Notes: generated by a model from the letters alone, not told the origin. Shown: positions 15,706 through 23,953, numbered from the stretch's first letter. The stretch: DNA of 45,384 nucleotides from Flavobacteriaceae bacterium (GCA_025800395.1 JAOXRU010000108.1:1-45384), one strand, 5' to 3'. Program-made: numbers and translations.

Positions 15706-16296
15706 ATGTTAACCAATACTTCTAAAATATGGAAATATTTTTCCAATATATTTATTTCTATCGATCAATTGGGAAATGTTGTAGCCGGGGGAAATCCGGA
15801 CAACACCATTTCGGCTCGCGTAGGTTATTACAATCACCATTATCCTTTTGAGCAAGGAAAGGTACCTTGGCATTGGCGTTGGTTTGAGCATATCATCGAT
15901 TTTACATTTTATCCCGTAGACGGTAAAGGACATTGTCATGAGGCTTATCATCATGATGCTGCCGAGGTATTTGACAATGATGTTACCAATTTTTTGGTTG
16001 GAATGGCGGCAGCAATGATTATTATACCAAGCTGTATATGTATTGCCTTGTTGTTGTATTTTTTGCGAGGAATGAGGCTTGTGCGTACCAGAAAAATATC
16101 GCGTATTAGCCATTTGAAACGACATTTGGAAAAAAGCATTCGATTGTTGCATGCTGCAAAGTTAGAAGCAGAAGAACATCCGGAAGAAAATTTGAGTCCT
16201 TGGTTTCCAGATTGCTTGACTGTTTTGGAAAATAGCTCGCTGAAGCTAAACATGGAAATAGATAGAAGAGCAACTGCCAAAAAAAAGTCCTTCTAG
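15706..16296 (+). CDS. Histidine/tryptophan-rich single-pass protein, unknown
   Basis: This 196-residue protein contains a distinctive segment around residues 25-85: LGNVVAGGNPDNTISARVGY, then PWHWRWFEHIIDFTFYPVDG, HCHEAYHHDA and a trailing acidic stretch. One strong membrane helix follows (about 98-122), then a basic cytoplasmic tail with an amphipathic helix. The W.WFE..IDFTFYP.DG..HC pattern looks like a conserved uncharacterised family, but I cannot name it. Clustered His and Cys suggest metal binding, which is inference. The start is the ATG at 15706; a near-consensus TATACTTG sits 19 bp upstream. Confidence 0.7.
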   Translation: MLTNTSKIWKYFSNIFISIDQLGNVVAGGNPDNTISARVGYYNHHYPFEQGKVPWHWRWFEHIIDFTFYPVDGKGHCHEAYHHDAAEVFDNDVTNFLVGMAAAMIIIPSCICIALLLYFLRGMRLVRTRKISRISHLKRHLEKSIRLLHAAKLEAEEHPEENLSPWFPDCLTVLENSSLKLNMEIDRRATAKKKSF

Positions 16297-16318
16297 AAAC
16301 TAAAAGGACTTCGTTTTT
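16285..16318. terminator. Bidirectional terminator between convergent genes
   Basis: AAGTCCTT (16285-16292) pairs with AAGGACTT (16304-16311), with an A-run on the left and TTTTTT on the right. The left arm lies in the last codons of the upstream gene. It can serve both the plus-strand gene ending at 16296 and the minus-strand gene ending at 16334. Confidence 0.7.
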
Positions 16319-16333
16319 TGTTATAAGAACAAA

Positions 16334-17464
16334 TTAGTCTTGCCATTCTGCAATAAACAAATTGGTATCGTGTCCACCACCATTGTTTCTATTGGAAGAG
16401 AAAACGAGTTTTTTACCATCGTTAGAAAATACCGGAAAGGCATCAAAGGTTTCGCTATGTGTGATTCTCTTCAGGTTTTTACCATCGATATCGATCATGT
16501 AGAGATTAAATGGAAAACCTCTTTCTGCTTCAAAATTTGAAGAAAACAGTATTTTTTTGCCACTAGGATGAAAAAATGGACTCCAATTGGCATTTCCAAG
16601 ATTGGTGAGTTGGCGCAAGTCGCTTCCGTCTGCATTGCAGATATACAATTCCATTTGAGTTGGTTGTACCAATCCTTCTGCCAAAAGATCTTTGTATTCT
16701 TTGATTTCTTCTGGTGTCTTGGGACGAGAAGATCTAAAAATAAGCTTGCTACCATCGGGAGAGAAGAAAGCACCGCCATCATATCCCAATTCGTAAGTAA
16801 TTTGTTTTACATCGCTACCATCTATATTCATGGTAAATAGCTCCAGATCCCCCGTTCTCATAGAGGTAAACACGATTTTATCTCCTTTGGGCGATACGGT
16901 GGCCTCTGCATCGTAGCCTGGCTCTGTTGTAAGCTGTTTGGTGATATTTCCCTCTAAATCTGCAACAAATATGTCGTAGCTAGGATAGATTGGCCATACG
17001 TACTTTCCTTCTCTACGCAAAGGTGCTGGTGGGCATTCCTCACCGCCAAGATGTGTGGAACCATATACAAAATGCTTGTTGTCTGGTAAGAAATATGCAC
17101 AAGTAGTACGACCTAATCCTGTACTGATCATCGGAGGTTTTTTGTCATAGAACACTTCCTCAGCATGCATCAAAAACATTTGATCACAGTTTACTCCCCA
17201 TTCTTTGTAATTGGATTGAAAGATGAGCTGTTTGTCATCAAAACTCCAATAGGCTTCTGCATTATCCCCTCCAAAAGTAATCTGTTTGATAGATTTAAAG
17301 TGTTTTTCTTCGGGGTAAATAAGTGTCTTACTGTTGGTTGCGCCTGAATTAGCGTCTTCCGCGCTATAGGTCGTAGTGGGATTTTCGGTTTCTTTTTGCT
17401 TTTTGTTTTCTGATTTGCACCCAGTTAAAAGTGCCAAAAATAAAATCGAATATAGGTACTTCAT
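16334..17464 (-). CDS. TolB-like PD40 beta-propeller lipoprotein
   Basis: The protein has 376 residues from the ATG at 17464. The leader MKYLYSILFLALLTGC has a good lipobox with the lipidated Cys at residue 16; the Met nine codons upstream (17491) is less likely. Five or more PD40/WD40-like blades are visible, each with the pattern ..A.WSFDDKQLIFQS, FTSMRTGDLELFTMN.DGSD, FFSPDGSKLIFRSSRP, PFFHPSGKKILFSSN and PVFSNDGKKLVFSSNRN. Such periplasmic or surface propellers bind proteins or peptides. It is divergent from an M28 peptidase lipoprotein, with 121 bp between start codons, so shared regulation is likely. Confidence 0.88.
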   Translation of the reverse strand: MKYLYSILFLALLTGCKSENKKQKETENPTTTYSAEDANSGATNSKTLIYPEEKHFKSIKQITFGGDNAEAYWSFDDKQLIFQSNYKEWGVNCDQMFLMHAEEVFYDKKPPMISTGLGRTTCAYFLPDNKHFVYGSTHLGGEECPPAPLRREGKYVWPIYPSYDIFVADLEGNITKQLTTEPGYDAEATVSPKGDKIVFTSMRTGDLELFTMNIDGSDVKQITYELGYDGGAFFSPDGSKLIFRSSRPKTPEEIKEYKDLLAEGLVQPTQMELYICNADGSDLRQLTNLGNANWSPFFHPSGKKILFSSNFEAERGFPFNLYMIDIDGKNLKRITHSETFDAFPVFSNDGKKLVFSSNRNNGGGHDTNLFIAEWQD

Positions 17465-17585
17465 GATCGTTTTATTGCTATTTTTGGACAAATGTAAAAT
17501 TATTACAACAAATACATCTCATAGTCGGTGTTTTTTTCATATTACATAGATGCCTTGGGATTATATTTTAAAATTTTCTACCTAT

Positions 17586-18809
17586 ATGAAACAGATTTGG
17601 ATATTTGCTATCGGGCTTGCATTCGTAGCTTGTAAAAAAGAGTATGTGCCTCAGAATAAGATTGAAACGGATGTTGTATATCTCGCCGATGATAAATTGG
17701 AAGGAAGAGGAACAGGAACGGAAGGGGAGCGCAAGGCAGCAGAATATATCGCTGGTCGTTTTGAAGAAATGGGCTTAAAACCCAAAGGTACCGATGGGTA
17801 TTTTCAGGACTTTACCTTTACACCAAAAAAAGATCCACATAGCCAGGTACAATACAAAGAAGGAGAAGGAGCTATAACTGGTCGGAATATATTGGGTTTT
17901 CTCGACAATAAAGCTAAGCAAACTATTGTAATTGGAGCGCATTACGATCATTTGGGTTGGGGAGGACAAGGGTCCTTGTATCGTGGAAAAGAAAAGCAAA
18001 TTCACAATGGGGCCGACGACAACGCTAGTGGCGTGGCCATGATGATGCATTTGGCAGGAAAACTACATAAGACCAATACCAACAACAATTATCTATTTAT
18101 GGCTTTTTCTGGTGAAGAAATGGGCTTATTAGGATCCAATTATTTTGTTAAAAACACCACCCTTCCTTTGGAAGACATCAATTATATGTTGAATATGGAT
18201 ATGGTGGGTCGTTTGAAAGAAGACAATTCTTTGGCGGTTTATGGGACTGGAACTTCACCCATATTTAAACAAACAGTAAGTGCCAACAATACGAATTTCA
18301 AAATCGTAGAACACGAATCGGGTGTTGGTCCTTCTGACCACACTTCATTTTATATAAACGATGTGCCAGTATTGCATTTTTTTACTGGACAACACGAAGA
18401 CTATCATAGACCAAGTGATGATTCGGACAAAATCAATTATCCTGGTATAGAAAAGATTGCAAATTATATTTATACGATAATTAGCGATTTGGATGACAAT
18501 GGCGAATTGGCTTTTAGAAAAACCAAAACAGAAGAATCTGACACCCCTAGATTTAAGGTAACTTTGGGAGTTATTCCAGATTATATGTTTACAGAGAAAG
18601 GTATGCGAATTGATGGCATAAGCGAAGGAAAACCTGCACAAAAAGCTGGTTTGGAAAAAGGAGATATTGTGATTCAATTGGGACCCCATCGGGTAGATGA
18701 TATGATGGGGTATATGAAAGCCTTATCCAAATTTTCTTCGGGAGATACCACCACGGTAAAAGTACAACGCAAAAAGGAAGTGATTGCTGCCAAGATTACT
18801 TTTCAATAA
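17586..18809 (+). CDS. M28 family metallopeptidase lipoprotein with PDZ domain
   Basis: The protein has 407 residues from the ATG at 17586, which gives the leader MKQIWIFAIGLAFVAC and a probable lipobox Cys16. The M28 zinc-peptidase core shows GAHYDHLGWGG (H119), NGADDNASG (D144), FSGEEMGLLGS (catalytic E177, ligand E178), NMDMVGRL (D205) and HEDYHRPSDD (H274), the full two-zinc ligand set. A C-terminal PDZ domain (about 310-405) carries EGKPAQKAGLEKGDIVIQLG. The predicted role is cell-envelope aminopeptidase. The gene ends before a strong terminator and is divergent from the propeller lipoprotein. Confidence 0.93.
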   Translation: MKQIWIFAIGLAFVACKKEYVPQNKIETDVVYLADDKLEGRGTGTEGERKAAEYIAGRFEEMGLKPKGTDGYFQDFTFTPKKDPHSQVQYKEGEGAITGRNILGFLDNKAKQTIVIGAHYDHLGWGGQGSLYRGKEKQIHNGADDNASGVAMMMHLAGKLHKTNTNNNYLFMAFSGEEMGLLGSNYFVKNTTLPLEDINYMLNMDMVGRLKEDNSLAVYGTGTSPIFKQTVSANNTNFKIVEHESGVGPSDHTSFYINDVPVLHFFTGQHEDYHRPSDDSDKINYPGIEKIANYIYTIISDLDDNGELAFRKTKTEESDTPRFKVTLGVIPDYMFTEKGMRIDGISEGKPAQKAGLEKGDIVIQLGPHRVDDMMGYMKALSKFSSGDTTTVKVQRKKEVIAAKITFQ

Positions 18810-18830
18810 GATCAATAGATTTTAAAAAAA

Positions 18831-18867
18831 GGCTATTCGTTTATTGTTAAACGAATAGTCTTTTTTT
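18831..18867. terminator. Strong bidirectional terminator
   Basis: GGCTATTCGTTTA (18831-18843) and TAAACGAATAGTC (18848-18860) form a 13-bp stem around a TTGT loop. A7 precedes and T7 follows it. It closes the M28 gene on the plus strand and the ATPase gene on the minus strand. Confidence 0.85.
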
Positions 18868-18886
18868 ATTCATTCTTCTTGAAAGA

Positions 18887-19678
18887 TTATAAATGTCTTA
18901 AAAAGCTTTCGGGATTGTTTAAGAACTGTTTGCTCAAACTATAATGTTCACAGGCTTCTAAGCTGGTGTTTTGAATACCATCTTGACCTATTTCTAATAG
19001 ATTGGCACCTGGATAAGCCATCAGTATAGGGGAATGGGTAGCAATAATAAATTGCGATTGATATAAAGCCATATGTTGTTGGATAAAATACAAAAAGGAT
19101 AGTTGTCTGGCAGGAGATAAGCTAGCTTCGGGTTCATCCAACAGATAAATGCCGCTACGGTTTACTTTTTGATGCAATATATGGAGGTATGCCTCACCAT
19201 GAGAAAAGGATTCTAGCTCTTGCCCATAGTTTTTCCTTACCCAATTGGTCTGTTCGTTGGCATTTTCCTTCATTTGCTGTATCACCTTATCGGGAACATC
19301 ACCTACCAAATAATCCAGTTGATTTTGTAGTTCGATATCTCTTCTTTGCACGCTGTTTACCAAATCTCCAAAATCTTCCGCTCTAAAAAAGAAACCACTT
19401 GCTTTTTGTATTCCCCATTCTAGTTGAAGAAAAGGAACCAATTGTTGAGCTGCAGAAAAACAATTTTTATGATAACTATTACCATCTAAATGAGGTAGTT
19501 GCAGATACATACCTAAAGTTTCTAATAAGGTAGATTTGCCGCAGCCATTTTCTCCTATTATAAAATTGACACCTTTGGAAAACTGCAAATTTTTTGCATA
19601 TTTAATGGCGGATACGTCAAAAGGATAAGGTGCGTTTTTTGCAAGGTCGATATGTAGCGCGTGTATATATGGCATCAT
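18887..19678 (-). CDS. COG3910-like AAA/ABC-type ATPase
   Basis: This 263-residue single-domain ATPase has Walker A GENGCGKST (residues 42-50), an ABC-like signature region SFSHGEAYLHIL (158-168), Walker B YLLDEPEASLSP (178-189) and an H-loop ATHSP (213-217). It has no membrane segments and no transporter permease nearby. It resembles stand-alone predicted ATPases rather than an ABC exporter subunit. The start could be either of two adjacent Met codons. The cellular role is unknown. It is transcribed alone, ending at the shared terminator. Confidence 0.85.
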   Translation of the reverse strand: MMPYIHALHIDLAKNAPYPFDVSAIKYAKNLQFSKGVNFIIGENGCGKSTLLETLGMYLQLPHLDGNSYHKNCFSAAQQLVPFLQLEWGIQKASGFFFRAEDFGDLVNSVQRRDIELQNQLDYLVGDVPDKVIQQMKENANEQTNWVRKNYGQELESFSHGEAYLHILHQKVNRSGIYLLDEPEASLSPARQLSFLYFIQQHMALYQSQFIIATHSPILMAYPGANLLEIGQDGIQNTSLEACEHYSLSKQFLNNPESFLRHL

Positions 19679-19863
19679 ATAAATTTAAGTAAAAAATGCC
19701 TAACTTTTTACACCAACTGTTTGATTGGTTTTTTTGTTGGAAATAAACCATTTGGTTTATTTTTTTGAAATAGATCATAATATGTTCTCTATCAAAAAAA
19801 TAGATAGATCAATTAGTAGTATTGGTTTGTAGCAAAATGGTACTAATTAAGATCCAATTTGTC

Positions 19864-20748
19864 TTAGGTTTTGGATGAATTGATGAAGTACACTCCTGTA
19901 AGTAGTATCACCGCTGCGACAATAGCATTTAAACTAATGATTTCGCCTAGAAACAACCAGCCAGCAAATAAAGCTACAATCGGATTGATGTAGGCGGAAG
20001 TAGCTACTTTTTCGGGGGAAACGACTTTGAGTAAGTAATTGAAAGCGGTAAAAGCGGCAATGGCTCCAAATACTATGAGGGCGAATAAAGAAATCCAAGT
20101 TTGTATATACCAAGCCTTTGGGGTTAGCCATTGTTCGCCTAGAGATAGGCTAATTCCCAGTAAAAGCAAACCACCAAATAGCATTTGGTAGGCAGTATTG
20201 AGAAAGAAATTTTTTGGCATATCGTTCTTGGCGACAAAAAGACTGCCGTAACTCCAACCGAGCATGCATAAAAATACGACCAAAATGCCGTAAAGCAATT
20301 GCGGATTGGTAATGAGCTCTTTATTTCCTACTAAAAAATACATTCCGATTATACCAAGTCCAATTCCAATCATGGATTTTCTAGGAATTTTTTTGCCCTC
20401 CAAAATCCACATCATCAATAAAATCACCAATGGTTGGGCCGCAATTTCTAAGGCGACAAAACCACTATCGAGAAATTGGAGCGCCCAAACCGCCATGCCA
20501 TTGCCAAAACTCAAAAACAAAAAACCAGCTATTAGGGTGTTTTTTAATTGTAGCCTAGATATCTGGAGAGATTGTTTATTGATAAGCATAAGATTAAATA
20601 TCAAAATGCTTGCTACAGTAAAGCGAATTCCCGCCAATAGGAAAGGAGGGATTTGCTCCACAGCTATTTTATTGAACATATAAGTGGTTCCCCAGATAAC
20701 ATAAATGGCGAAAAAAGAAAGTACAATTTTTATCTTATTGGAATCCAA
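19864..20748 (-). CDS. EamA (DMT) family transporter
   Basis: This 294-residue protein has about ten membrane helices in two EamA repeats. The first includes YVIWGTTYMFNKIAVEQIPP and FLFLSFGNGMAVWALQFL; the second ends with SPEKVATSAYINPIVALFAGW and LFLGEIISLNA. The length matches the drug/metabolite transporter superfamily. The substrate cannot be predicted. It is an isolated minus-strand gene. A MITE-like element lies just upstream of its start (20844-20921). Confidence 0.9.
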   Translation of the reverse strand: MDSNKIKIVLSFFAIYVIWGTTYMFNKIAVEQIPPFLLAGIRFTVASILIFNLMLINKQSLQISRLQLKNTLIAGFLFLSFGNGMAVWALQFLDSGFVALEIAAQPLVILLMMWILEGKKIPRKSMIGIGLGIIGMYFLVGNKELITNPQLLYGILVVFLCMLGWSYGSLFVAKNDMPKNFFLNTAYQMLFGGLLLLGISLSLGEQWLTPKAWYIQTWISLFALIVFGAIAAFTAFNYLLKVVSPEKVATSAYINPIVALFAGWLFLGEIISLNAIVAAVILLTGVYFINSSKT

Positions 20749-20843
20749 TTCAATTTGTCTTTACAAGCAAAAATACATTTTAAAGTGCTTTGTTTTTCAT
20801 TTTTTAGATGCAATTTTGGAAGAATCATTTCAAATGAGACGTC

Positions 20844-20921
20844 ATACCATTTCAAGTTTAAAATTACCATAATAAATAGTACTTTTTTTCTTTGAAGGGC
20901 ATTTTAAAATAGAAATGGTAT
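20844..20921. mobile_element. 78-bp MITE-like element with inverted ends
   Basis: The left end ATACCATTTCAAGTTTAAAA (20844-20863) is the near-perfect reverse complement of the right end TTTTAAAATAGAAATGGTAT (20902-20921), 17 of 20 positions. The first 50 bases recur at 44047-44096 with 44 of 50 identical. Small size, terminal inverted repeats, no coding capacity and a second copy fit a non-autonomous transposable element. No clear target-site duplication is visible. Confidence 0.6.
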
Positions 20922-20924
20922 CAA

Positions 20925-20965
20925 TAAAAAAACCACCTAGTATAAACTTCTAGGCGGTTGGTTTT
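20925..20965 (-). terminator. Intrinsic terminator, stronger on the minus strand
   Basis: AACCACCTAG (20931-20940) pairs with CTAGGCGGTT (20950-20959) with one mismatch around a 9-nt loop. On the minus strand it is followed by a run of seven T. No gene ends just before it on that strand, so it may stop an unrecognised transcript or read-through from terC, which ends 1 kb away. Confidence 0.55.
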
Positions 20966-20976
20966 ATCTAATAGAT

Positions 20977-21187
20977 AAGGTTGGGAGGTTATGATATCAT
21001 TGGTTCCTTATTCACAGGTAAGGAGGTTATGATATTGATGTTACGATACCGTATAGCAATAGTAAGCTATACCAAGGCTCTATACTGTATTAGAGTAGGT
21101 TTTGACCATTTGCAGAGGAATTTTAGGTTGGGAGATAAATTCCTCACTCTTTGTTACTTTTAGCAATAAGGGTTATGATATTGTGGC
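20977..21187 (+). repeat. Imperfect duplication with GGTTATGATAT motif
   Basis: AGGTTGGGAG occurs at about 20978 and 21125, each followed about 45-50 bp later by GGTTATGATATTG (near 21025 and 21171). An additional GGAGGTTATGATAT lies at 20984-20997. The two segments of roughly 62 bp therefore look like diverged copies. A possible 60-codon frame (20981-21163) runs through them but has no recognisable product. What the motif does is unknown. Confidence 0.45.
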
Positions 21188-21321
21188 TTGCTGTGTGTAA
21201 TTTAGGTATGCATTATGAACAGTGTAAATGTAAGCGCTTGATGGAAAAACCGTCACAAAATAGTTGTTTAAACATCGTTTTTTGTGGTTAAAGTATGTTT
21301 ATTTGTGGTGTAATTAAGAAA

Positions 21322-21349
21322 TTCCTACAAAAAACACCATTTGTAGGAA
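21322..21349 (+). promoter_or_regulatory. Operator-like palindrome over a -33 box
   Basis: TTCCTACAAA (21322-21331) and TTTGTAGGAA (21340-21349) are perfect inverted repeats of 10 bp separated by 8 bases. The right arm contains the TTTG of the promoter at 21340-21369. A dimeric regulator bound here would block or recruit polymerase. Confidence 0.5.
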
Positions 21350-21369
21350 AAGTATTATTTCTAAATTTG
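21340..21369 (+). promoter_or_regulatory. Full Bacteroidota promoter in a gene-free region
   Basis: TTTG (21340-21343), an 18-bp spacer and TAAATTTG (21362-21369) match the TTTG/TAnnTTTG consensus with normal spacing. It is the best promoter match I found in the window. No protein gene follows; the next plus-strand terminator is at 21799-21836. Confidence 0.5.
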
Positions 21370-21375
21370 TTGTTA

Positions 21376-21836
21376 AACAGCTATTTTTTAGAAGCATTAT
21401 TTTCTATAAGGTATATATCACTTTATTCTTTTTAGTAAGAAAACGCTAGCATTATAATTAAATGGATAGGGTTGAAAAAGATATCTTTTTTTAGTGACTT
21501 TTTGCAAAATCTTTACATTTGAATTGAAGATGACGAAATAGAAGTAGTTTTTCTGTTGAAAGTCTACAAAAGTTACAGAAATAGTAATTAAGAATAATTT
21601 TAAATGCATATTTACTACACGTTATTTCGTGCCATCAGATTTTGATGATTTCACATCACCATAGACCCCAAATACAACTATTTTTTTACTACTCAATACT
21701 TAGATTATATTTTAGCCTCGGTTTTAAAAAGCAATGCTACTTTGATAAGCCTCAGAAGAAGACCCAAATATTACCATTTTACATATAGTTTTAGTTATGA
21801 AATCCTCGAGAGTAATTTCTCGGGGATTTTTGTTTT
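21376..21836 (+). ncRNA. Candidate non-coding transcript
   Basis: The interval between the promoter at 21340-21369 and the terminator at 21799-21836 is about 460 nt, contains no plausible plus-strand ORF, and holds small hairpins (CACG/CGTG near 21617, CATCA/TGATG near 21634). I do not recognise a known RNA family; it lacks landmarks of RNase P RNA and tmRNA. The prediction rests only on the flanking signals. Confidence 0.3.
21799..21836 (+). terminator. Intrinsic terminator on the plus strand
   Basis: GAAATCCTCGAGA pairs with TCTCGGGGATTT (arms about 21799-21811 and 21818-21830), followed by TTTTTGTTTT on the plus strand. No annotated plus-strand gene ends here, which implies an unrecognised transcript. 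Confidence 0.65.
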
Positions 21837-21971
21837 AAGAATTCCTTGTAACATAGTAAAACCGACATTTGACCTATTATGCGAATACATCAACGTTAAG
21901 GTGTTGATTTACAATTTTTAACACGCAAAAACCATTCATTTTGAACGGCTTTTATGCAAGTTTATCCCTTG

Positions 21972-22772
21972 TTAATCTTTGCTTTCTTTTTTGTTTTTAT
22001 CCATTCGCATATTCAAAAACTCTACCAAGAGAGAGAATGCTATAGCAAAATATAGATAGCCTTTTGGTACTGCACCGATTTCTTGTCCAAAAACAACCAA
22101 ATGAGACAAATGCGAAGCCTCTGCTATAAGCATGAACCCAATGAGAATAAGGAAAGATAATCCAAGAATTTGTATGGAAGGATGTTTGGTGACAAACTCT
22201 CCAACCGGATTGGCAAACAACATCATAATTAGCACAGATATAATTACTGCGATCACCATCAGTACCAAAGCATCATTAGGATCGGGGGAGATGCCGTTGG
22301 TCATTCCAATAGCAGTGAGTATCGAATCGAAAGAAAAGACGATATTGATGACTGTAATTTGAACAATCGCCTTACTAAGAGAACTAGAACGCTGGTTGGT
22401 AACTTCTCTTTCATCGTGCCCTTTATCTTCAACTTTTTCGTGTATTTCTTTGGTACTTTTATAAAGAAGAAACAATCCTCCGCAAAATAATATAATGGCT
22501 TGCCAAGAAATACCTCCGTGCAACCATTCCCAATGCAACATCAATATGGGTTTTTTAAGGGAAACCAGTAAGGAGATTCCGAACAATAAAACGATACGAA
22601 GTACCATGGCAAGGACTAACCCTATATTGGTAGCTTTTTTTCGGTCGTTTTCTTTGAGCTTTCCAGCTGCTATGGAAATGAAAATAATATTGTCTATTCC
22701 CAATACGATTTCCAAAAATGTCAATGTGAACAATGCAACCCATGCATCTGGGCTAGAGAAAATTTCGAACAT
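21972..22772 (-). CDS. TerC family integral membrane protein
   Basis: This 266-residue protein has about seven membrane helices and the two TerC signature acidic motifs, TFLEIVLGIDNIIFISI near the N-terminus and NIVFSFDSILTAIGMT in the middle. A charged cytoplasmic loop (KEIHEKVEDKGHDERE) lies between. The family is linked to tellurite resistance and to metal, especially manganese, export. The gene follows a small lipoprotein gene by 3 bp and is probably co-transcribed with it. No riboswitch of the yybP type is visible upstream of the pair. Confidence 0.93.
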   Translation of the reverse strand: MFEIFSSPDAWVALFTLTFLEIVLGIDNIIFISIAAGKLKENDRKKATNIGLVLAMVLRIVLLFGISLLVSLKKPILMLHWEWLHGGISWQAIILFCGGLFLLYKSTKEIHEKVEDKGHDEREVTNQRSSSLSKAIVQITVINIVFSFDSILTAIGMTNGISPDPNDALVLMVIAVIISVLIMMLFANPVGEFVTKHPSIQILGLSFLILIGFMLIAEASHLSHLVVFGQEIGAVPKGYLYFAIAFSLLVEFLNMRMDKNKKESKD

Positions 22773-22775
22773 AAT

Positions 22776-23153
22776 TTATTGTATTTTTATGGCGTTACCT
22801 TTGTTTTTTTTACTTGATCCAACTAATCCATATTCAAATGAATAGCCCTTATCACTTGTACTAATTATTTTAATATGAATCGCTTGTTGTTCTGCTTTGT
22901 TTTTGGGCTTTCTATTATTTAGAATGTATTCACAATCATTGATCCAGCGAACCGACGCAGTGTCTATGTGTTGATTGAAAGTAGAAATTTCCATATTGTC
23001 TTTACGGGTAAAGACTGTACGTAACTGCTTGCCGTCAATTTCTTCTGTAAATTCGAATGTGCCATTGGTGTAGGCTTTACAATCTCTTGGCCTGCTCTGA
23101 AAGCAGGATGTAGTCAAACAAGACAATAAACCAAATATTAAAAGTTGCTTCAT
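22776..23153 (-). CDS. Small lipoprotein upstream of terC
   Basis: The protein has 125 residues from the ATG at 23153, giving MKQLLIFGLLSCLTTSC with a clear lipobox and lipidated Cys17. A GTG nine codons upstream is less likely. The mature part reads RPRDCKAYTNGTFEFTEEID, with RWINDCEYIL and IHIKIISTSDKGYSFEYGLVG, a compact beta-rich fold with two further Cys. I recall similar small proteins next to terC in related genomes, sometimes mislabelled as topoisomerase; the function is unknown. The stop lies 3 bp before the terC start. Confidence 0.8.
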   Translation of the reverse strand: MKQLLIFGLLSCLTTSCFQSRPRDCKAYTNGTFEFTEEIDGKQLRTVFTRKDNMEISTFNQHIDTASVRWINDCEYILNNRKPKNKAEQQAIHIKIISTSDKGYSFEYGLVGSSKKNKGNAIKIQ

Positions 23154-23449
23154 ATAATAAACTTTCTCAAAATAGATCACTTTCTGTCACTCCAGTTAGA
23201 AGGCGCAAATTACAAAATAAAGTTAGAGGGCGCTTCAAATTGTAATTCTTTTTATGAAGGATTAATAAAATCTTCTTCTTGTTAAGAAATTGGTTTTGGG
23301 AGGAACAATGGCTATGGTTTGTTTTCAGCAGAGGAGCGTTCGCAATTCTTTTTTGGACATATGAATGTTGTTTTTTAAACTTCTCTGTTCTAGCCTGTAG
23401 TTTTAGCAGCTAAAGGAAAAAAAACCTACTGTTCTTGGCAAAATGATTT
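23154..23449. other. Intergenic region, no gene seen
   Basis: This is about 300 bp upstream of the lipoprotein gene and downstream of the XRE regulator. A short open stretch near 23289-23375 (GYGLFSAEERSQFFFGH) looks coding-like but is only about 24 codons and has no start. Confidence 0.3.
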
Positions 23450-23953
23450 TTAGGATTCAAAATTTTCAAAACTTCCATCGGTATAAAATATGATTACCCT
23501 GCTGATTTGTTTTTTAGTATTAGCAATAGTGGAAGGTTTTGTCGTTTCAGAAAGAGGTAGACGGGAATCTTCTTTATTCTTCGTCGATGTATATAGTTCG
23601 TTAGGAGGTTTTATACCAGTCTTTTGAATCACTTTATCTAAAGTAGAAGTTTCATTCTTACTGATGCTAGCTGCTTCTATATTTTCGTATGTAGAGGCGG
23701 TGTTGAATAAGTCTGGCTCTTCATTGGTGTTGGCTGTTTTCTTGGGAAAAGTGCCTTCTCCTCGCAACAACCAGCTTATATCCACTTCGGGGTAATGGTC
23801 GATTATCTTTAGCACAAAATCTAGACTAGGTTTGTTTCTACCAGAAACAATATGTGAAATACTAGAACGTTGCACGCGTATACTGTCTGCAAAAGAAGCA
23901 GCAGATAATTGATAATGATCTTGAATTTGTTTAATCCTACTACTGATACCCAT
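23450..23953 (-). CDS. XRE-family transcriptional regulator
   Basis: This 167-residue protein has an N-terminal helix-turn-helix of the Cro/CI type (about residues 5-66): IKQIQDHYQLSAASFADSI, then VQRSSISHIVSGRNKPSLD and ISWLLRGEGTFP. The C-terminal 95 residues are low in complexity, rich in Thr, Asn, Glu and Lys, with a short final strand (RVIIFYTDGSFENFES). No LexA-type peptidase is present. Two identical 16-bp sites lie just upstream of its start, which indicates autoregulation. No other phage genes are nearby, so it is probably a chromosomal regulator. Confidence 0.85.
   Translation of the reverse strand: MGISSRIKQIQDHYQLSAASFADSIRVQRSSISHIVSGRNKPSLDFVLKIIDHYPEVDISWLLRGEGTFPKKTANTNEEPDLFNTASTYENIEAASISKNETSTLDKVIQKTGIKPPNELYTSTKNKEDSRLPLSETTKPSTIANTKKQISRVIIFYTDGSFENFES

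Larger units (their letters stand above)
20922..21971. other. Gene-poor stretch between the EamA and terC genes
   Basis: This is about 1 kb without a convincing protein gene. It contains a minus-strand terminator, an imperfect duplication, a palindrome over a promoter and a plus-strand terminator, each listed separately. A 63-codon minus-strand frame at 21418-21609 is AT-rich and has no family features. Confidence 0.6.

Noticed and set aside
20981..21163. 60-codon plus-strand frame over the GGTTATGATAT duplication
   Set aside because: No family resemblance; the duplication, not a protein, is the clearer signal. Kept as a repeat and flagged for checking.
21418..21609. 63-codon minus-strand frame in the gene-poor stretch
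   Set aside because: AT-rich, no recognisable features, no signal for start or termination.
23281..23375. Short coding-like stretch (NGYGLFSAEERSQFFFGH)
   Set aside because: Only about 24 codons between stops and no start; could be chance.
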